From assembly GCA_036245525.1 (NCBI GenBank), contig BTPG01000001.1:176005664-176069663 (forward strand): a stretch of DNA of 64,000 nt, in the 5' to 3' direction. The notes beneath the pieces are model-generated. The model searched no databases. It was not told the origin of the DNA and worked only from the letters and a program-made list of their open reading frames with translations. The stretch comes from Semisulcospira habei. Lineage: Eukaryota; Mollusca; Gastropoda; Semisulcospiridae. A program made the position numbers and the translations under genes. This document shows positions 43,709 through 54,952 of this stretch, one piece after another (position 1 is the first letter of the stretch; each line of letters opens with the position of its first letter).

Positions 43709-46700
43709 ATGGACAACCATCAAAGATTAAGAAACGTGTTTCACACAACTGACTTACCTATATCTAATATTTACGATGTCTATGAATCAATAGAAAGATC
43801 TTTTTTAGTCATACAAAATAACCTTCTTTCTGATAGTGTAAAGATTCAGATTGTTGCAAAAATAGAATTTGCCAGAGATGTTGGTGAAGTTATTGTAACG
43901 TATATCTCGACAAGGCAGCACACAGTTAATTCGAGAAGAGAACTAGAGAAAGTGTTTAGAGAAAGATTGTTACCAGACTTCCATGAAGCAATTGACAGAG
44001 CAGAAATGCAAGGGTCTGGCTGGCATGAAGGCCTTGTACATGAACTACAACTGAAGCAGTCAAGATATCATCCTATACTAGGTAAATCATGGATACCACT
44101 TCCAACTGAGGTTGCAAACAAAAAGGCTGTAGTCAATATTCAAAACAATGACAACTATTGTTTCATGTGGTGTGTGCTTGCTAAACTACACTTTGTAAAA
44201 ACAAGACCTGATCGTGTATCTAACTATACCAAATTTGTAAACGAACTCAACTTCAGTGGCATTGAGTTCCCTGTTAAAATAGAGGACATAGACTTGTTTG
44301 AAAAACTAAATCCTGGTATATCTGTGAATGTGTTTGTGTGGGAAAATGAATCTGAGAATAAGTTACAGCCAATTAGAGTATCTCCAATTGCCCCCACCTA
44401 TGGGCAGCCAGAAGATAAACATGTTGACATGTTGCTAATAAGATCTGGTGATAACTTTCACTACACAATTATCAGAAGTATGTCAAGACTAATTCATCAT
44501 ACAACAAAACATGACGGTAAACAGGAATTTTGTAAAAAATGTTTACAGAGGTTTTCCTCTATTAAAGTAGCACACAAACATGTGCAGCACTGCAGGTAGG
44601 CTGATGACATTCAAACAATACTGAGGTATCCAGATCCTGGTAGTCAAGTGTATTTTAAGAACTATGGGAATCAGCAAAAGCTGCCGTTTGTAGTGTATGC
44701 AGATTTTGAATCACTCGTTGTTCCATATGAGGGTCCTGTTCCAGAGTCATTACCAAAGACTATAAAATTGAGTGACCAAGTGGTGTGTTCTTTTGGATAC
44801 ATTCTTGTTAGGTCAGACGGTCTTCATTCAGAACCTGTTATCTATAGGGGTGAAAATGCAGCATGCCTGTTTTTAACAGAAATGAGACAACTGTATAGTC
44901 AGGTAGTACAGTATCTCACAACATGTCAGATGCCTTTGGTGATGACAGAAGAAGACAAACTAAAATTTGATACAGCAGAGACGTGTTGGATTTGTGAACA
45001 GCCTCTGGGAGGTGATAAAGTTCGTGACCACGATCACATAACTGGGCGTTACAGAGGTGCTGCACATGGTGATTGTAACTTGAAATTAAAAATAGATCCT
45101 AAGACATATAAGTTACCAATCTTTTTTCACAATCTGAAGGGATATGATTCACACATCATCATGCAGGCTGTTGATGAGTCTTACAGAAAAATTAGTTGCA
45201 TTGCCCAGACAACTGAGAAGTACTTGACTTTTAGATTGGACAAATTAGCATTTTATGACTCCATGCAACATTTGTCTTTAGGTCTTGCTAGTCTGGCAGA
45301 AGGACTGACTGAGTATCCAATAACAAGTAAATATTTTGAACCAGACTTGATTAAGAAAGGAGTTTATCCATATGAGTACATTGATCACTGGGTTGTGTTT
45401 GAAGAAACAAGACTGCCACCAAAAGAGAAATTTTATTCCACACTAACTGGCAAAGGTATTTCTGACTCTGAATACCAGCATGCACTTGATGCGTGGGGGA
45501 AGTTAGGATGTCAGACGATTGGTGACTACCATGATCAGTACTTAAAGGCTGATGTCTGTTTGCTAGCAGATGTATTTGAAAGTTATCGTGAAAAGGGTTT
45601 GTTGCACTACAAGCTTGACCCTGCTTGTTACATAACTAGTCCTGGCATGACATGGGATGCATTTTTGAAATCCAGTAAGATATTTATAGACCTGTTGTAT
45701 GATCGTACGATGGGTGAAATGGTGGAACGTGGATTGAGGGGTGGCATTAGTATTGCAGCAAATAATTATGCCAAGGCAAATAATAAATATCTTGACAACT
45801 TTGACCCCTCAATGTCAAGGTCATTTATTACGTACGTGGACGCTAACAATTTGTACGGATTCGCGATGTGTGAATTATTACCATTAAAAAACTTTTGTTT
45901 GTATGATTTGTCACAGTATGGCATAAAAAAATTAACAAAATATATTATGGCTCGAGGTCAAAATGATGAAAAGGGTTGGATCTTTGAAGTAGACCTGGAG
46001 TACCCACATCATCTACATGATTACCACAATGATTATCCGTTGGCTGTTGAGAAAATGAGTATGACAGGGAAAAAAGAAGACACCAAACTAGTGCCAAATT
46101 TAAATGATAAATTCAATTACGTGTGTCACTATCGCTTGTTACAGTTTTACATCAGACATGGGTTAGTACTAAAGAAAGTTCACAGAGGTATTCAATTTGA
46201 TCAGAGTGCTTTCATGAAAGATTACATAATGAAGAACACCACATTGCGTGCCAGAGACGGCAACACTGCATTTGACAAAGACTTCTTTAAGCTTATGAAC
46301 AATGCCTGTTTTGGCAAGACAATGGATTGATTGATTGATTGTACATTGCTTAACGTCCCGACAGCAACAAGGCTTTCTCAGGACGTGCCTGCACTGCTTG
46401 TGAAAAAAAAAACTAAACAGAACATTGAATGTATGTCGCCAGCCGGTCAAATACATTAAATAAACCTAACACATGGGGCCTAAATAAAGCTAAGACCATT
46501 TAGCAACACACATCCAATATCAAGAGCTACAGGCAGTGCAGACAGTAGGGAGAGTTTTAAAAAGGCAAATACAGGAGAATGGACCTCGGGTAGACAGAAA
46601 CACATGCCCCAGAATAGAGAGAAAAACTCACCCTGTGGGGCTGACCAGGGTGACCCTGGGAACTAAAAAGTACCGAACCCCACCCAAGTCCCCCAGGGCA

Positions 46701-47535
46701 GACCCGGGTGGGGGGCAAGACAATGGAAAATCCTCATCACCGCAAAGATGTGAGACTGGTCACAACTGAATCGGGTGCAATTAAACTTACAAGTAAGCCT
46801 CAGTACACAGGGTATAAAGAATTTCATTCATCATTGTTTGCTGTGATTGTCAAACTGGACAAGCCAGTATTCATTGGTATGGCAATTCTTGAGTTGTCAA
46901 AACTGTTGATGCTTGAATTTTATTATGATTACTTCAAACCAAAATATCCTGAGTGTCGTCTGCTATACACTGACACTGACTCTATGATCATTGATGTGCC
47001 TACTGAAGACTTTTATGAAGACATGAAAACAGAGTTACACATGTATGACACGTCTGACTACCCTAAAGACCATCCACTGTTTAGCACACAAAACAAGAAA
47101 GTGCCTGGTAAGTTTAAGGATGAACTAAATGGTGTGCCAATAGTTGAGTATGTTGGACTGAGATCAAAAATGTATTCAATACTGCACCAGAAAGGTAGTC
47201 AGTCGAAAGCCAAAGGAATTAAAAAAACAGCAATAAAAAATAAAGACATTCGTCATGAACATTATAAGCAAGTGTTAGATGGTGCATTAATGCCTGATTA
47301 TCCAAACAAGACACTAAGATCAAACAAACATAATATTGAAATGATTCAAACATATAAAAAGTCTCTAGCAGTTGGGGATACAAAAAGAGTGTTTCACACT
47401 AAGGAAAAAGCTTATGCACCAGGTCATTACAGGCTCAAGTTATCTGAAGAAATAGCTGATAATCTGCTTGATAAACTAATTGATGAATTGAAATTGTTAA
47501 AAATGAGTAACGGTGTCTGGGGGAATAATCTGTAA
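43709..47535 (+). pseudogene. polB: Protein-primed family B DNA polymerase with embedded HNH module; stop codon and SINE insertion
   Basis: Starts MDNHQRLRNVFHTTDLP. The N-terminal region (about 295 residues) includes NYCFMWCVLAKLHF and ends with a Cys2-His-type finger. An in-frame TAG at 44,597-44,599 follows, and the same frame continues. ExoI VYADFES is near 44,693-44,713. An endonuclease VII-like HNH module (CWICEQPL, RDHDHITGRYRG, HGDCN) is at about 44,986-45,080. ExoII is FFHNLKGYDSHI near 45,125. Motif A is TYVDANNLYGFAM near 45,830. Motif B NNACFGKTM (46,297-46,323) is split by the SINE-like copy. Motif C LLYTDTDSM is near 46,960. It would replicate the element from protein-primed ends. 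About 1,135 codons without the insertion. It converges with the integrase, overlapping by 39 bp. Confidence 0.9.
46327..46713 (-). mobile_element. SINE-like element, copy 8 (in polB motif B)
   Basis: TSD GGCAAGACAATGGA at 46,313-46,326 and 46,714-46,727. The duplicated bases are the codons for Gly-Lys-Thr-Met of motif B. Confidence 0.9.
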
Positions 47536-48848
47536 TTCTTCTCTGACAAATGCCCTCTTTGGTGCAGGCTCATACAGATAATATATTGTTGCATTAGCTG
47601 AAGGAACTATTTTTTTTATATTATGAACAGATGTAGACCAAATTGGATCAGTTGCCCTACGTCTAACGTCATTTTCAGCCTCACCAGGTTGATACAAATA
47701 TCTCACCTGTTTTGTAAATAAGTTAGTGTCTGGAGGTGTTATTGCTTTTATTTCTGACGGTATTGTTTTCAATTTAATTGAATCAACAGGTTTAGGGTGA
47801 CCATCATTATTCATTGCTTTTATCACAGAAGGTAATCTTTTAACCCACTCACCCCACCCGGGTCTGCCCTGGGGGACTTGGGTGGGGTTAGGTATTTTTT
47901 AGTTCCCAGGGTCACCCTGGTCAGCCCCACAGGGTGGGTTTTTCTCTCTATTCTGGGGCATGTGTTTCTGTCTACCCTTTGTCCATTCACCTGTATTTGC
48001 CTTTTCAAAACTCTCCCTACTGTCTGCACTGCCTGTAGCTCTTAATATTGGATGTGTGTTGCTAAATGGTCTTAGCTTTATTTAGGCCCCATGTTGTAGG
48101 TTTATTTAACGTATTTGACCGGCTGGCGACATACATTCAATTTTCTGTTTAGTTTTTTTTTTTTTCACAAGCAGTGCAGGCACGTCCTGAGAAAGCCTTG
48201 TTGCTGTCGGGACGTTAAGCAATGTACAATCATTTTAACCCACTCAGTGTTACGTGCGTCATGCATGAGTTCCTTAGAATACTGATAGCTAAAAAGTCTC
48301 TCCGATAATTGCTTGTTAAAGTTTTCAACAATTGCCTGTGATCTATGCAAGCCTGGAATACCGCGTCTAACCAGTACGCCATGCTTTGCAAATAATTGAT
48401 TAACAGCCCCTTTAAATTCACTCCCATCATCAACCTGCACAAGCCTAGGGTATTTTAAAGGACCTCGACTATATATTTTTGATAATGCAGTGGCCACTGT
48501 TACAGCTTTTTTGTCAGTTATGGGTTCTGCATCCTTATACCTTGAAGCTATGTCAACAACAGTTAATGCATACTTGTATCGTTTCTTTCTTATTGTGTCA
48601 TGCGGAAGAAACAGGAGGTCCATTTGGTGTGTGTCATTAGGTGATGTGTTTTCAAAATGAGGCCTTGTTATTTTTCTTGGAGCAGGGAGATATATCTGCC
48701 AAATTGCCTGTCTCTGTAACCATTGCTTGACTTGATTGAGTGTTATATCTCTGCCCACAGCGGCATGTAATTTTTCAATAGCTGTTTGCCCTTTCCAATA
48801 GCCTGATGGTGAGTAATATATTTTTGATAGTTTATTTTCGGCTGCCAT
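47497..48848 (-). pseudogene. Retroviral-type (rve) integrase of the Polinton, split by a SINE-like insertion
   Basis: ATG at 48,848 (MAAENKLSKIYYSPSGYWKG). The N-terminal part has no clear HHCC finger in the visible frame. The catalytic core has HQMDLLFLPHD (first Asp, about 48,620), LVQVDDGSEFKG (second Asp, about 48,425) and AIVENFNKQLSERL (Glu, about 48,320). The frame is broken at EWVK by the copy at 47,852-48,232. The C-terminal DNA-binding part continues at 47,837-47,497 (NLFTKQVRYLYQPGEAEND ... DPIWSTSVHNIK). It would insert the element and make the short TSD. The first 17 bp overlap the end of the neighbouring 144-residue gene. Confidence 0.85.
47852..48232 (+). mobile_element. SINE-like element, copy 9 (in integrase)
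   Basis: Opposite orientation to most copies: CCCCACCCGGGTCTGCCC at the left and (CAAT)n at the right. TSD TTTTAACCCACTCA at 47,838-47,851 and 48,233-48,246. Confidence 0.9.
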
Positions 48849-49266
48849 TTTTTCTAGCAATGAAAACTCCTGTAAAATAAACAAATGTCATTCCCACTAG
48901 AACAAAGATTATCTCTCCGTTTCTTTGTTCTGTACTCGGTTTGTAATAGTCACTTAGTTTCGGTTTTGGGATAGACATGTCTTCACCCGTAACAAGAAAA
49001 TATTCCCTGATTGCTTCGTCTGTATTTGAAAATGTATGTTGTGCGTGGCCTTCAAGCCTCAATCTTTCATTGATGAAATCAAGTTTCTCAATTCTTTGTT
49101 TTTCATACGCCTGTTGAGCTTGTGCTAATTTTTCTGACGCTTCATTGTGACGTTTCATTTCTTCTGCTGATTCTTCTCTACCCATTTTTGAAAAGAGATA
49201 ATTTGAGCCACTGAAAGCCAATGCATTAACCATCGCACCTCCAATCATAATAGCTATCGTCGCCAT
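48832..49266 (-). CDS. Polinton small protein with two membrane helices and coiled-coil (144 aa)
   Basis: MATIAIMIGGAMVNALAFSG; hydrophobic N-terminal helix, then a charged coiled-coil (EEMKRHNEASEKLAQAQQAY) and RLDFINERL-like sequence (EKLDFINERLRLEGHAQHTF). It ends with a C-terminal transmembrane helix (IIFVLVGMTFVYFTGVFIA) and basic tail. This protein recurs in Polintons beside the integrase. Function unknown. Intact, overlapping the integrase start by 17 bp. Confidence 0.7.
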   Translation of the reverse strand: MATIAIMIGGAMVNALAFSGSNYLFSKMGREESAEEMKRHNEASEKLAQAQQAYEKQRIEKLDFINERLRLEGHAQHTFSNTDEAIREYFLVTGEDMSIPKPKLSDYYKPSTEQRNGEIIFVLVGMTFVYFTGVFIARKNGSRK

Positions 49267-49277
49267 AATATTTTTAT

Positions 49278-49508
49278 TTACATAGAAACATTTTCGGGAA
49301 TAATTCCTTGCTTGACAAGAAAATCTTTTGTTGCAATTGACGCTGTAACAATCGTGATCAGTTTAGCACTGTCTTCTAGATCCAATCTGCTGAGGTCTGC
49401 TGATTTCATTTTGAGTAGACTTTTTCCCAGCATAGAATAAGCTACTGCTAGTCCACTTATCACAGCAGAGTGATAGACAAGGTTCATCAAGTTCTTTGTG
49501 TCGCTCAT
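49278..49508 (-). CDS. Polinton small membrane protein (76 aa)
   Basis: MSDTKNLMNLVYHSAVISGL; one hydrophobic segment (YHSAVISGLAVAYSMLGKSL) and a conserved-type ending ATKDFLVKQGIIPENV. A similar 70-80-residue protein accompanies the previous gene in many Polintons. 11 bp separate it from the 144-codon gene, so they are likely co-transcribed. Function unknown. Confidence 0.65.
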   Translation of the reverse strand: MSDTKNLMNLVYHSAVISGLAVAYSMLGKSLLKMKSADLSRLDLEDSAKLITIVTASIATKDFLVKQGIIPENVSM

Positions 49509-49544
49509 TTTCTAAGGCAATAAAAATTAAAATAATATTTTTAT

Positions 49545-50000
49545 TTACTGCATATAAAATGGGTCAACGGCTTTGGGTGTTACTGGTAATGTGGCGACTT
49601 CTGGTTTTGTTTTTGGAGTGTCTGATTTTTTGGTCACTGTACGAGTCTGTGGTTTGTATTTTTTATATAATTGATAACCTACGTAACCAAATCCGGCAAC
49701 AAATCCGGCAACTATATATTTTGTTGTTTGAGGTTCGGGGTCAGGGTTAGACTTGGTTGTTTGTCTCTCACTTTGATGAGGGTGTGATGGTAGTGACACT
49801 GGTCCTGACGGTCCTGATGGTGGGTCAGTCACATGAGCCTTTTCTGTTTGAGCTTGAAGCTGTAATTTTTTTTGTCTGTTATATTCGGCTAATCTTTTAC
49901 CAGCCTCAACCCTGCCTGGACTTTTAGCCTTAGTCACAGTTTGAACCTGTGTCAAAACTGGACTGGGGTTCGGTTGTGGAGTCGTCTGGGTTTCGTCCAT
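49545..50000 (-). CDS. Polinton small protein, basic N-domain and membrane helix (151 aa)
   Basis: MDETQTTPQPNPSPVLTQVQ; Pro/Gln-rich start, then a conserved-looking basic block KSPGRVEAGKRLAEYNRQKK (residues about 26-45), a Pro/Ser linker, a transmembrane helix (YIVAGFVAGFGYVGYQLYKK) and a Lys/Thr-rich tail. The basic block could bind DNA or be a virion core or minor protein (inference). The start overlaps the end of the 176-codon gene by 71 bp in another frame. Confidence 0.65.
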   Translation of the reverse strand: MDETQTTPQPNPSPVLTQVQTVTKAKSPGRVEAGKRLAEYNRQKKLQLQAQTEKAHVTDPPSGPSGPVSLPSHPHQSERQTTKSNPDPEPQTTKYIVAGFVAGFGYVGYQLYKKYKPQTRTVTKKSDTPKTKPEVATLPVTPKAVDPFYMQ

Positions 50001-50457
50001 TTTCTTCTGCAGTAAAATTTATTTTTGAAAAATCAATATGACTCCCGGTAACAAGCAATGTTACGACAGGTGCAAGGTAATTTCCAAACTTGTAAAACAT
50101 GACACATGCTAATTTGCCAATTGAACTTGAAACAATAGGATTGCTTTCAAGGTCGTGTGATAGACTGTCAGTGTCTACCGGTAGGAAGTAACTCACTGCT
50201 TTTGTGTATAGGCATACAAGAGACCGGCTTAAATCACGAGTCATTAGTGAAGCAATATGGTTTTCATATTTAGAATGAAGTTTACATAGTTCGTCGGGTG
50301 AGAGGGATTCTATATCTTCTGTCATGTACTGTTTTCCGAGATAAGTTTTGGACTTCCCTGAAACAACTACAGAAAGAAGGCGCTGTTTTTTAAAGTCTAA
50401 GTCTTTGTTTTCTACAGCACAAATATCACTTAAAAGTAGTAATTCGTCTTGATTCAT
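49930..50457 (-). CDS. Polinton conserved protein, unknown function (175 aa)
   Basis: ATG at 50,457 (MNQDELLLLSDICAVENKDL). Mostly helical. Conserved-looking LVSVVVSGKSKTYLGKQY-type segment and a moderately hydrophobic helix YLAPVVTLLVTGSHIDF near residue 135, then an acidic C-terminal tail. Nearest gene to the right terminal repeat. No family recognised. Confidence 0.6.
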   Translation of the reverse strand: MNQDELLLLSDICAVENKDLDFKKQRLLSVVVSGKSKTYLGKQYMTEDIESLSPDELCKLHSKYENHIASLMTRDLSRSLVCLYTKAVSYFLPVDTDSLSHDLESNPIVSSSIGKLACVMFYKFGNYLAPVVTLLVTGSHIDFSKINFTAEENGRNPDDSTTEPQSSFDTGSNCD

Positions 50458-50482
50458 TTTATAATGAAATATAATAATTTTG

Positions 50483-51117
50483 CTTAAAAAAGTCAATGAC
50501 AGCATTAATTATTTAGGTGGGAGTGGGGGATCTGCCTTAATACTCGCGGGTTGGTAGCTGATCAAAAATCGTTGCTTTGAATGATTTCTGGAGTGGAACT
50601 AAAATGATTGATTGATTGTACATTGCTTAACGTCCCGACAGCAACAAGGCTTTCTCAGGACGTGCCTGCACTGCTTGTGAAAAAAACTAAACAAAACATT
50701 GAATGTATGTCGCCAGCCGGTCAGATACATTAAATAAACCATGGGCCTAAATAAAGCTAAGACCATTTAGCAACACACATCCAATATCAAGAGCTACAGG
50801 CAGTGCAGACAGTAGGGAGAGTTTTAAAAAGGCAAATACAGGTGAATGGACAAAGGGTAGACAGAAACACATGCCCCAGAACAGGGAGATAAACCCACCC
50901 TGTGGGGCTGACCAGGGTGACCCTGGGAACTAAACAATACCTAACCCCACCCAAGTCCCCCAGGGCAGACCCGGGTGGGGCTGGAACTAAAATGGCTAGG
51001 CGATTAAGGCATTGGCGGTAAGTGTTGGGAGTTCGTTTGTCTGAATGGCTAGTTGATTATAATAAATGTATTGATTGGGGGGAGGGGTGCCCATCAACTG
51101 TCCACTTTACTATCTCT
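50483..51117 (-). repeat. Right terminal inverted repeat of the Polinton
   Basis: Reverse complement of 28,661-28,902. Interrupted by a SINE-like copy. Ends CTATCTCT followed by TGGCC. Confidence 0.85.
50607..50981 (-). mobile_element. SINE-like element, copy 10 (in Polinton right TIR)
   Basis: TSD TGGAACTAAAATG at 50,594-50,606 and 50,982-50,994. Confidence 0.85.
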
Positions 51118-51765
<648 letters not shown>

Positions 51766-52310
51766 AGTCGGCAAACCGGTTTGCAACTCAGTTGACTTAG
51801 TTTTCAACTGCGTTTGTCGTGCTGGCAAAACTCCCGTGAAAAAGACAGGCCACTTCCTGTATGCAGCGAGTGGGCACCGCGATCACTGATGTAAATAAGC
51901 GATATTTCTACTGATAGCAACAGTAGCAGACGACACTCGACCACCCGACGGACAGAGCAGGCCATTGTGTCTTGCCTGGACGCAAACTGGATATGGACCA
52001 GGCCGAGCTATCCGTAAGTTACATAGTACAGCCTGAAGCTTTATTTGATATCGGAAGGGTGAGGAAGGAGGGGTTATTTGTCGTTTTGTGTTTGTTATTA
52101 TATATTTTCATCTGGAGTGGCCTACGGCAAATATTTTTCCCTACGAGGGCAGCTACTATAAATCAGCTTGACCCATGGCGACCTAAGTTTGATCACCCTT
52201 GTATCTTGTGACAACTATGTAAATAGTCGATTGTCTCTCTCTCTCTCTCATCCGCCAATTTACTGTGTTGGCTGTACATAACAATGCTTCTTTATTTATT
52301 CATATTAGCA
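51766..52310 (+). repeat. Further direct copy of the palindrome arm
   Basis: CGGCAAACCGGTTTGCAACT, ACTGGATATGGACC, GATATCGGAAGGGTGAGG and CCATGGCGACC occur in the same order as in 27,900-28,660 plus 51,118-51,400. This is a third, more diverged unit with a shorter (CT)n. Confidence 0.7.
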
Positions 52311-52479
52311 TACCGATATTAGACGTTGTGGCATCAACGAAGGTTATACTTATAATGATTATAAATCCTAAAAGATTCTAGTGCAGCAACTTTTGTTGTG
52401 TCCTCGTTTCCCCCTTGTTTTTTGTTATTGTTCTTATTGCTTTTTGTGTGTTTCGTTTTTGTTTTGGGGGTTGTTGTTG

Positions 52480-52554
<75 letters not shown>

Positions 52555-52573
52555 TGTGTCTGTGTCTGTGTCT

Positions 52574-52615
<42 letters not shown>

Positions 52616-53160
52616 AAAAGCCCAAAAGAAACATGCTGGAACAGACACTCACAAAACAATTTATTCAATCCTAATATCTGGACTACCAAAATGTTATAAT
52701 TTGCTGGGAATAGTCTTTCTAAAGTGGTTCTTTTCTCAGACTTGTATCTCCAGTTTACATGTTTCAACTCTATTTTGGGTGTCCATGTGTGTTAGTCGCT
52801 GTGTGTATTTGGGTTTCAGAGCTTATGCACATGTGCATAGACCATACATTTGGACTCATATTTGATGAGGGCACAAACAGCAACAAGTCAGACTGTCTGG
52901 ACATGGTGGGGGCACAACAGAGGTGCCTGGAAAGTCTTCATGCAACAGAAGTGACGAAGAGAAATGAAAGGTAGAAATATAATGTGCACCACCAAAGTGA
53001 AAACATCAGGACACATCTATTCAATACAGAACACACACATTGTGGCTTGTACTACATTCACTAACATGAATTGCTTGGTGATTTTCACTCGTCTTCTTTC
53101 AGACTGGTTACACTTGTTCTTATCGGCCTAGCTCTATTCACCTTTTTTTCCCCTCAAGGG
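52311..53160. other. Intergenic with compound microsatellite
   Basis: (TG)n at 52,481-52,553, then TGTGTC and (GGTGTC)n at 52,554-52,614. Apparent open frames across it are repeat artefacts. No gene seen. Confidence 0.7.
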
Positions 53161-53219
53161 AAGTGGAGGCTGTGTATCACATGTTACCTCGCCAACTTGT
53201 GATAAATAGTTTCAACTTA

Positions 53220-53975
53220 GCACATTTTCTAATGATGCAATTGCTGAGAAAAAACAGTGTTCTTTGGCCAGTCATATTGCTTTGTATGAACAAACCCTAA
53301 TCTCCATTGATTCAAACTGTCAGGCACCAAAATGCAGTGGAATAAGCAATATCGCATCTTTATTTTGTGCATGGATGATGTCATGGGGCAAACAACTGTA
53401 TGCAGTTGTTATGTAATCCCGTTGATACCAATGTCTTCCCAAAAATAATTGAAAAAGGCATTCAGTTGGATAACATCATGCACCAAATATACGAAGCACA
53501 GAAGCAATGTTTGTAAGCTACATCAGCATAACTGAAAAAGGTGCAACCACAAAAAGCCAGCTAAATAAAAAGTGAGAGGTTTTATGCAACAAAATAACTA
53601 TGTGCATGTGTTGCGTACGACTTATGGTACCAGTTTCATAAAAAAGAAATAAATCTATTTGATAATACCTGTTGGAGCAATTTCCAAGTGTATGGCTAGT
53701 TGGCGGACAGTCGAAAACATTGAGATTTGTATCCCTGATGTTCTAGGTCAAACGTACTAAGCATGGGTTCTTTGATGTGGATACTTGATGCTTACATATT
53801 CTTATTGTTGTATTATGTTGTATTATTTGTATTCATTATATTATGAGTTAGACTGTTCCATTGGTTCTTGTCATCTAGAGGGTCTGACCAGGGAGTGCAA
53901 TGTCCGAGGTACCTCTGACATTGAACTCCTTGTTTGGATCCTAGAGATGACAAGAACCAAAGGCAAAGCCTAATT
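53220..53975. repeat. Dispersed hairpin repeat, copy 2
   Basis: Diverged copy of 9,880-10,745. Shares TTTGGCCA, AACAAACCCTAATCT, CAACAAAATAACTATG, ACCAGTTTCATA and the TTGGTTCTTGTC / GACAAGAACCAA terminal hairpin at 53,866-53,961. Confidence 0.55.
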
Positions 53976-54013
53976 TGGAATACATCTGATAATATCACAC
54001 TCTGAGCAAATGT

Positions 54014-54396
54014 TGATTGATTGATTGTACATTGCTTAACGTCCCGACAGCAACAAGGCTTTCTCAGGACGTGCCTGCACTGCTTGTAAAAAAAAATAAA
54101 CATAACATTGAATGTATGTCGCCAGCCGGTCAAATACATTAAATAAACCTAACACATGGGGCCTAAATAAAGCTAAGACCATTTAGCAACACACATCCAA
54201 TATCAAGAGCTACAGGCAGTGCAGACAGTAGGGAGAGTGTTAAAAAGGCAAATACAGGTGAATGGACAAAGGGTAGACAGAAACAAATGCCCCAGAATAG
54301 AGAGAAAAACCCACCCTGTGGGGCTGACCAGGGTGACCCTGGGAACTAAAAAATACCTAACCCCACCCAAGACCCCCAGGGCAGACCCGGGTGGGG
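54014..54396 (-). mobile_element. SINE-like element, copy 11
   Basis: TSD CTGAGCAAATGT at 54,002-54,013 and 54,397-54,408. Confidence 0.85.
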
Positions 54397-54479
54397 CTGA
54401 GCAAATGTGGCTGCAAGTAAGTTCAGTAACAGCTAGGGCAGGCTATACTAATCATGCAGTGTTTATATAATGGAAGTTC

Positions 54480-54952
54480 TAAGAGGACTGATAGCCAGTG
54501 TAGGCGTCATCCTGACTTTGAAATCTGCAACGTATTTTCGCCCGCACACATGAAGGTGGGCATTGTCATATGCCAGACCCCCTGACACCCTCCATCCTAA
54601 AATAAAAAATAAAAAAATAAGCTTGACTGCGGAATTTATCATTTGAGTATTCAGCAGATACTCCATCAAATTTATACGCATAGTTGACCACACCAGCAAT
54701 TTGAAAAACACTTTAGTCAAACAACTCACTAAATGTGGGTTCATTTGTGACACAGTGCTGCCACTGACAGCATATTTGGTGCCTATGTTCTGCCTCAAAT
54801 ACACAGTAGCCACATTCGCACCAACCTGGTACTGGCTCAGCCTGCTCATGTCCAATGCTGTTGGTGATAAACGGTATCATGTGTGGCTGTGTTTGAAGGA
54901 TGTTTCTTAGATGTTGTCTCAACTCATCCTCTCCCATGTTGTTCAACTTGTT
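54480..54952 (-). pseudogene. P2X7-C-terminus-like zinc domain, degenerate exon(s)
   Basis: Acceptor TTTATTTATCAG then NKLNNMGEDELRQHL from 54,952. Next comes the Cys-rich signature GWCECGYC ... ICCQWQHCVTNEPTFSEL, like the zinc-binding intracellular domain of P2X7 receptors and of many transposon-associated invertebrate proteins. A TAA interrupts after SELFD near 54,716. In-frame sequence then resumes (KFRSQAYFF), and after a TTTTATTTTAG acceptor-like site the terminal PPSCVRAKIRCRFQS and DAYTGYQS pattern appears before a TAG near 54,480. Stops indicate decay. Upstream exons are uncertain. Confidence 0.45.

Larger units (their letters stand above)
28661..51117. mobile_element. Polinton/Maverick (adintovirus-like) element, complete but inactivated
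   Basis: Terminal inverted repeats of about 240 bp begin AGAGATAG and share GATGGGCACCCCTCCCCC and TTGATCAGCTACCAACCCGC. TGGCC flanks both ends (28,656-28,660 and 51,118-51,122). The insertion site is in the palindromic repeat, and its uninterrupted counterpart is at 27,340-27,362. Gene set: penton-like and major capsid proteins, packaging ATPase, family B polymerase, rve integrase and several small conserved proteins. Secondary insertions: a LINE (29,208-33,128) and five SINE-like insertions. Confidence 0.92.

Noticed and set aside
52334..52865. Overlapping Val/Cys- and His/Thr-repeat open frames
   Set aside because: All are readings of the TG/GGTGTC microsatellite in different frames.
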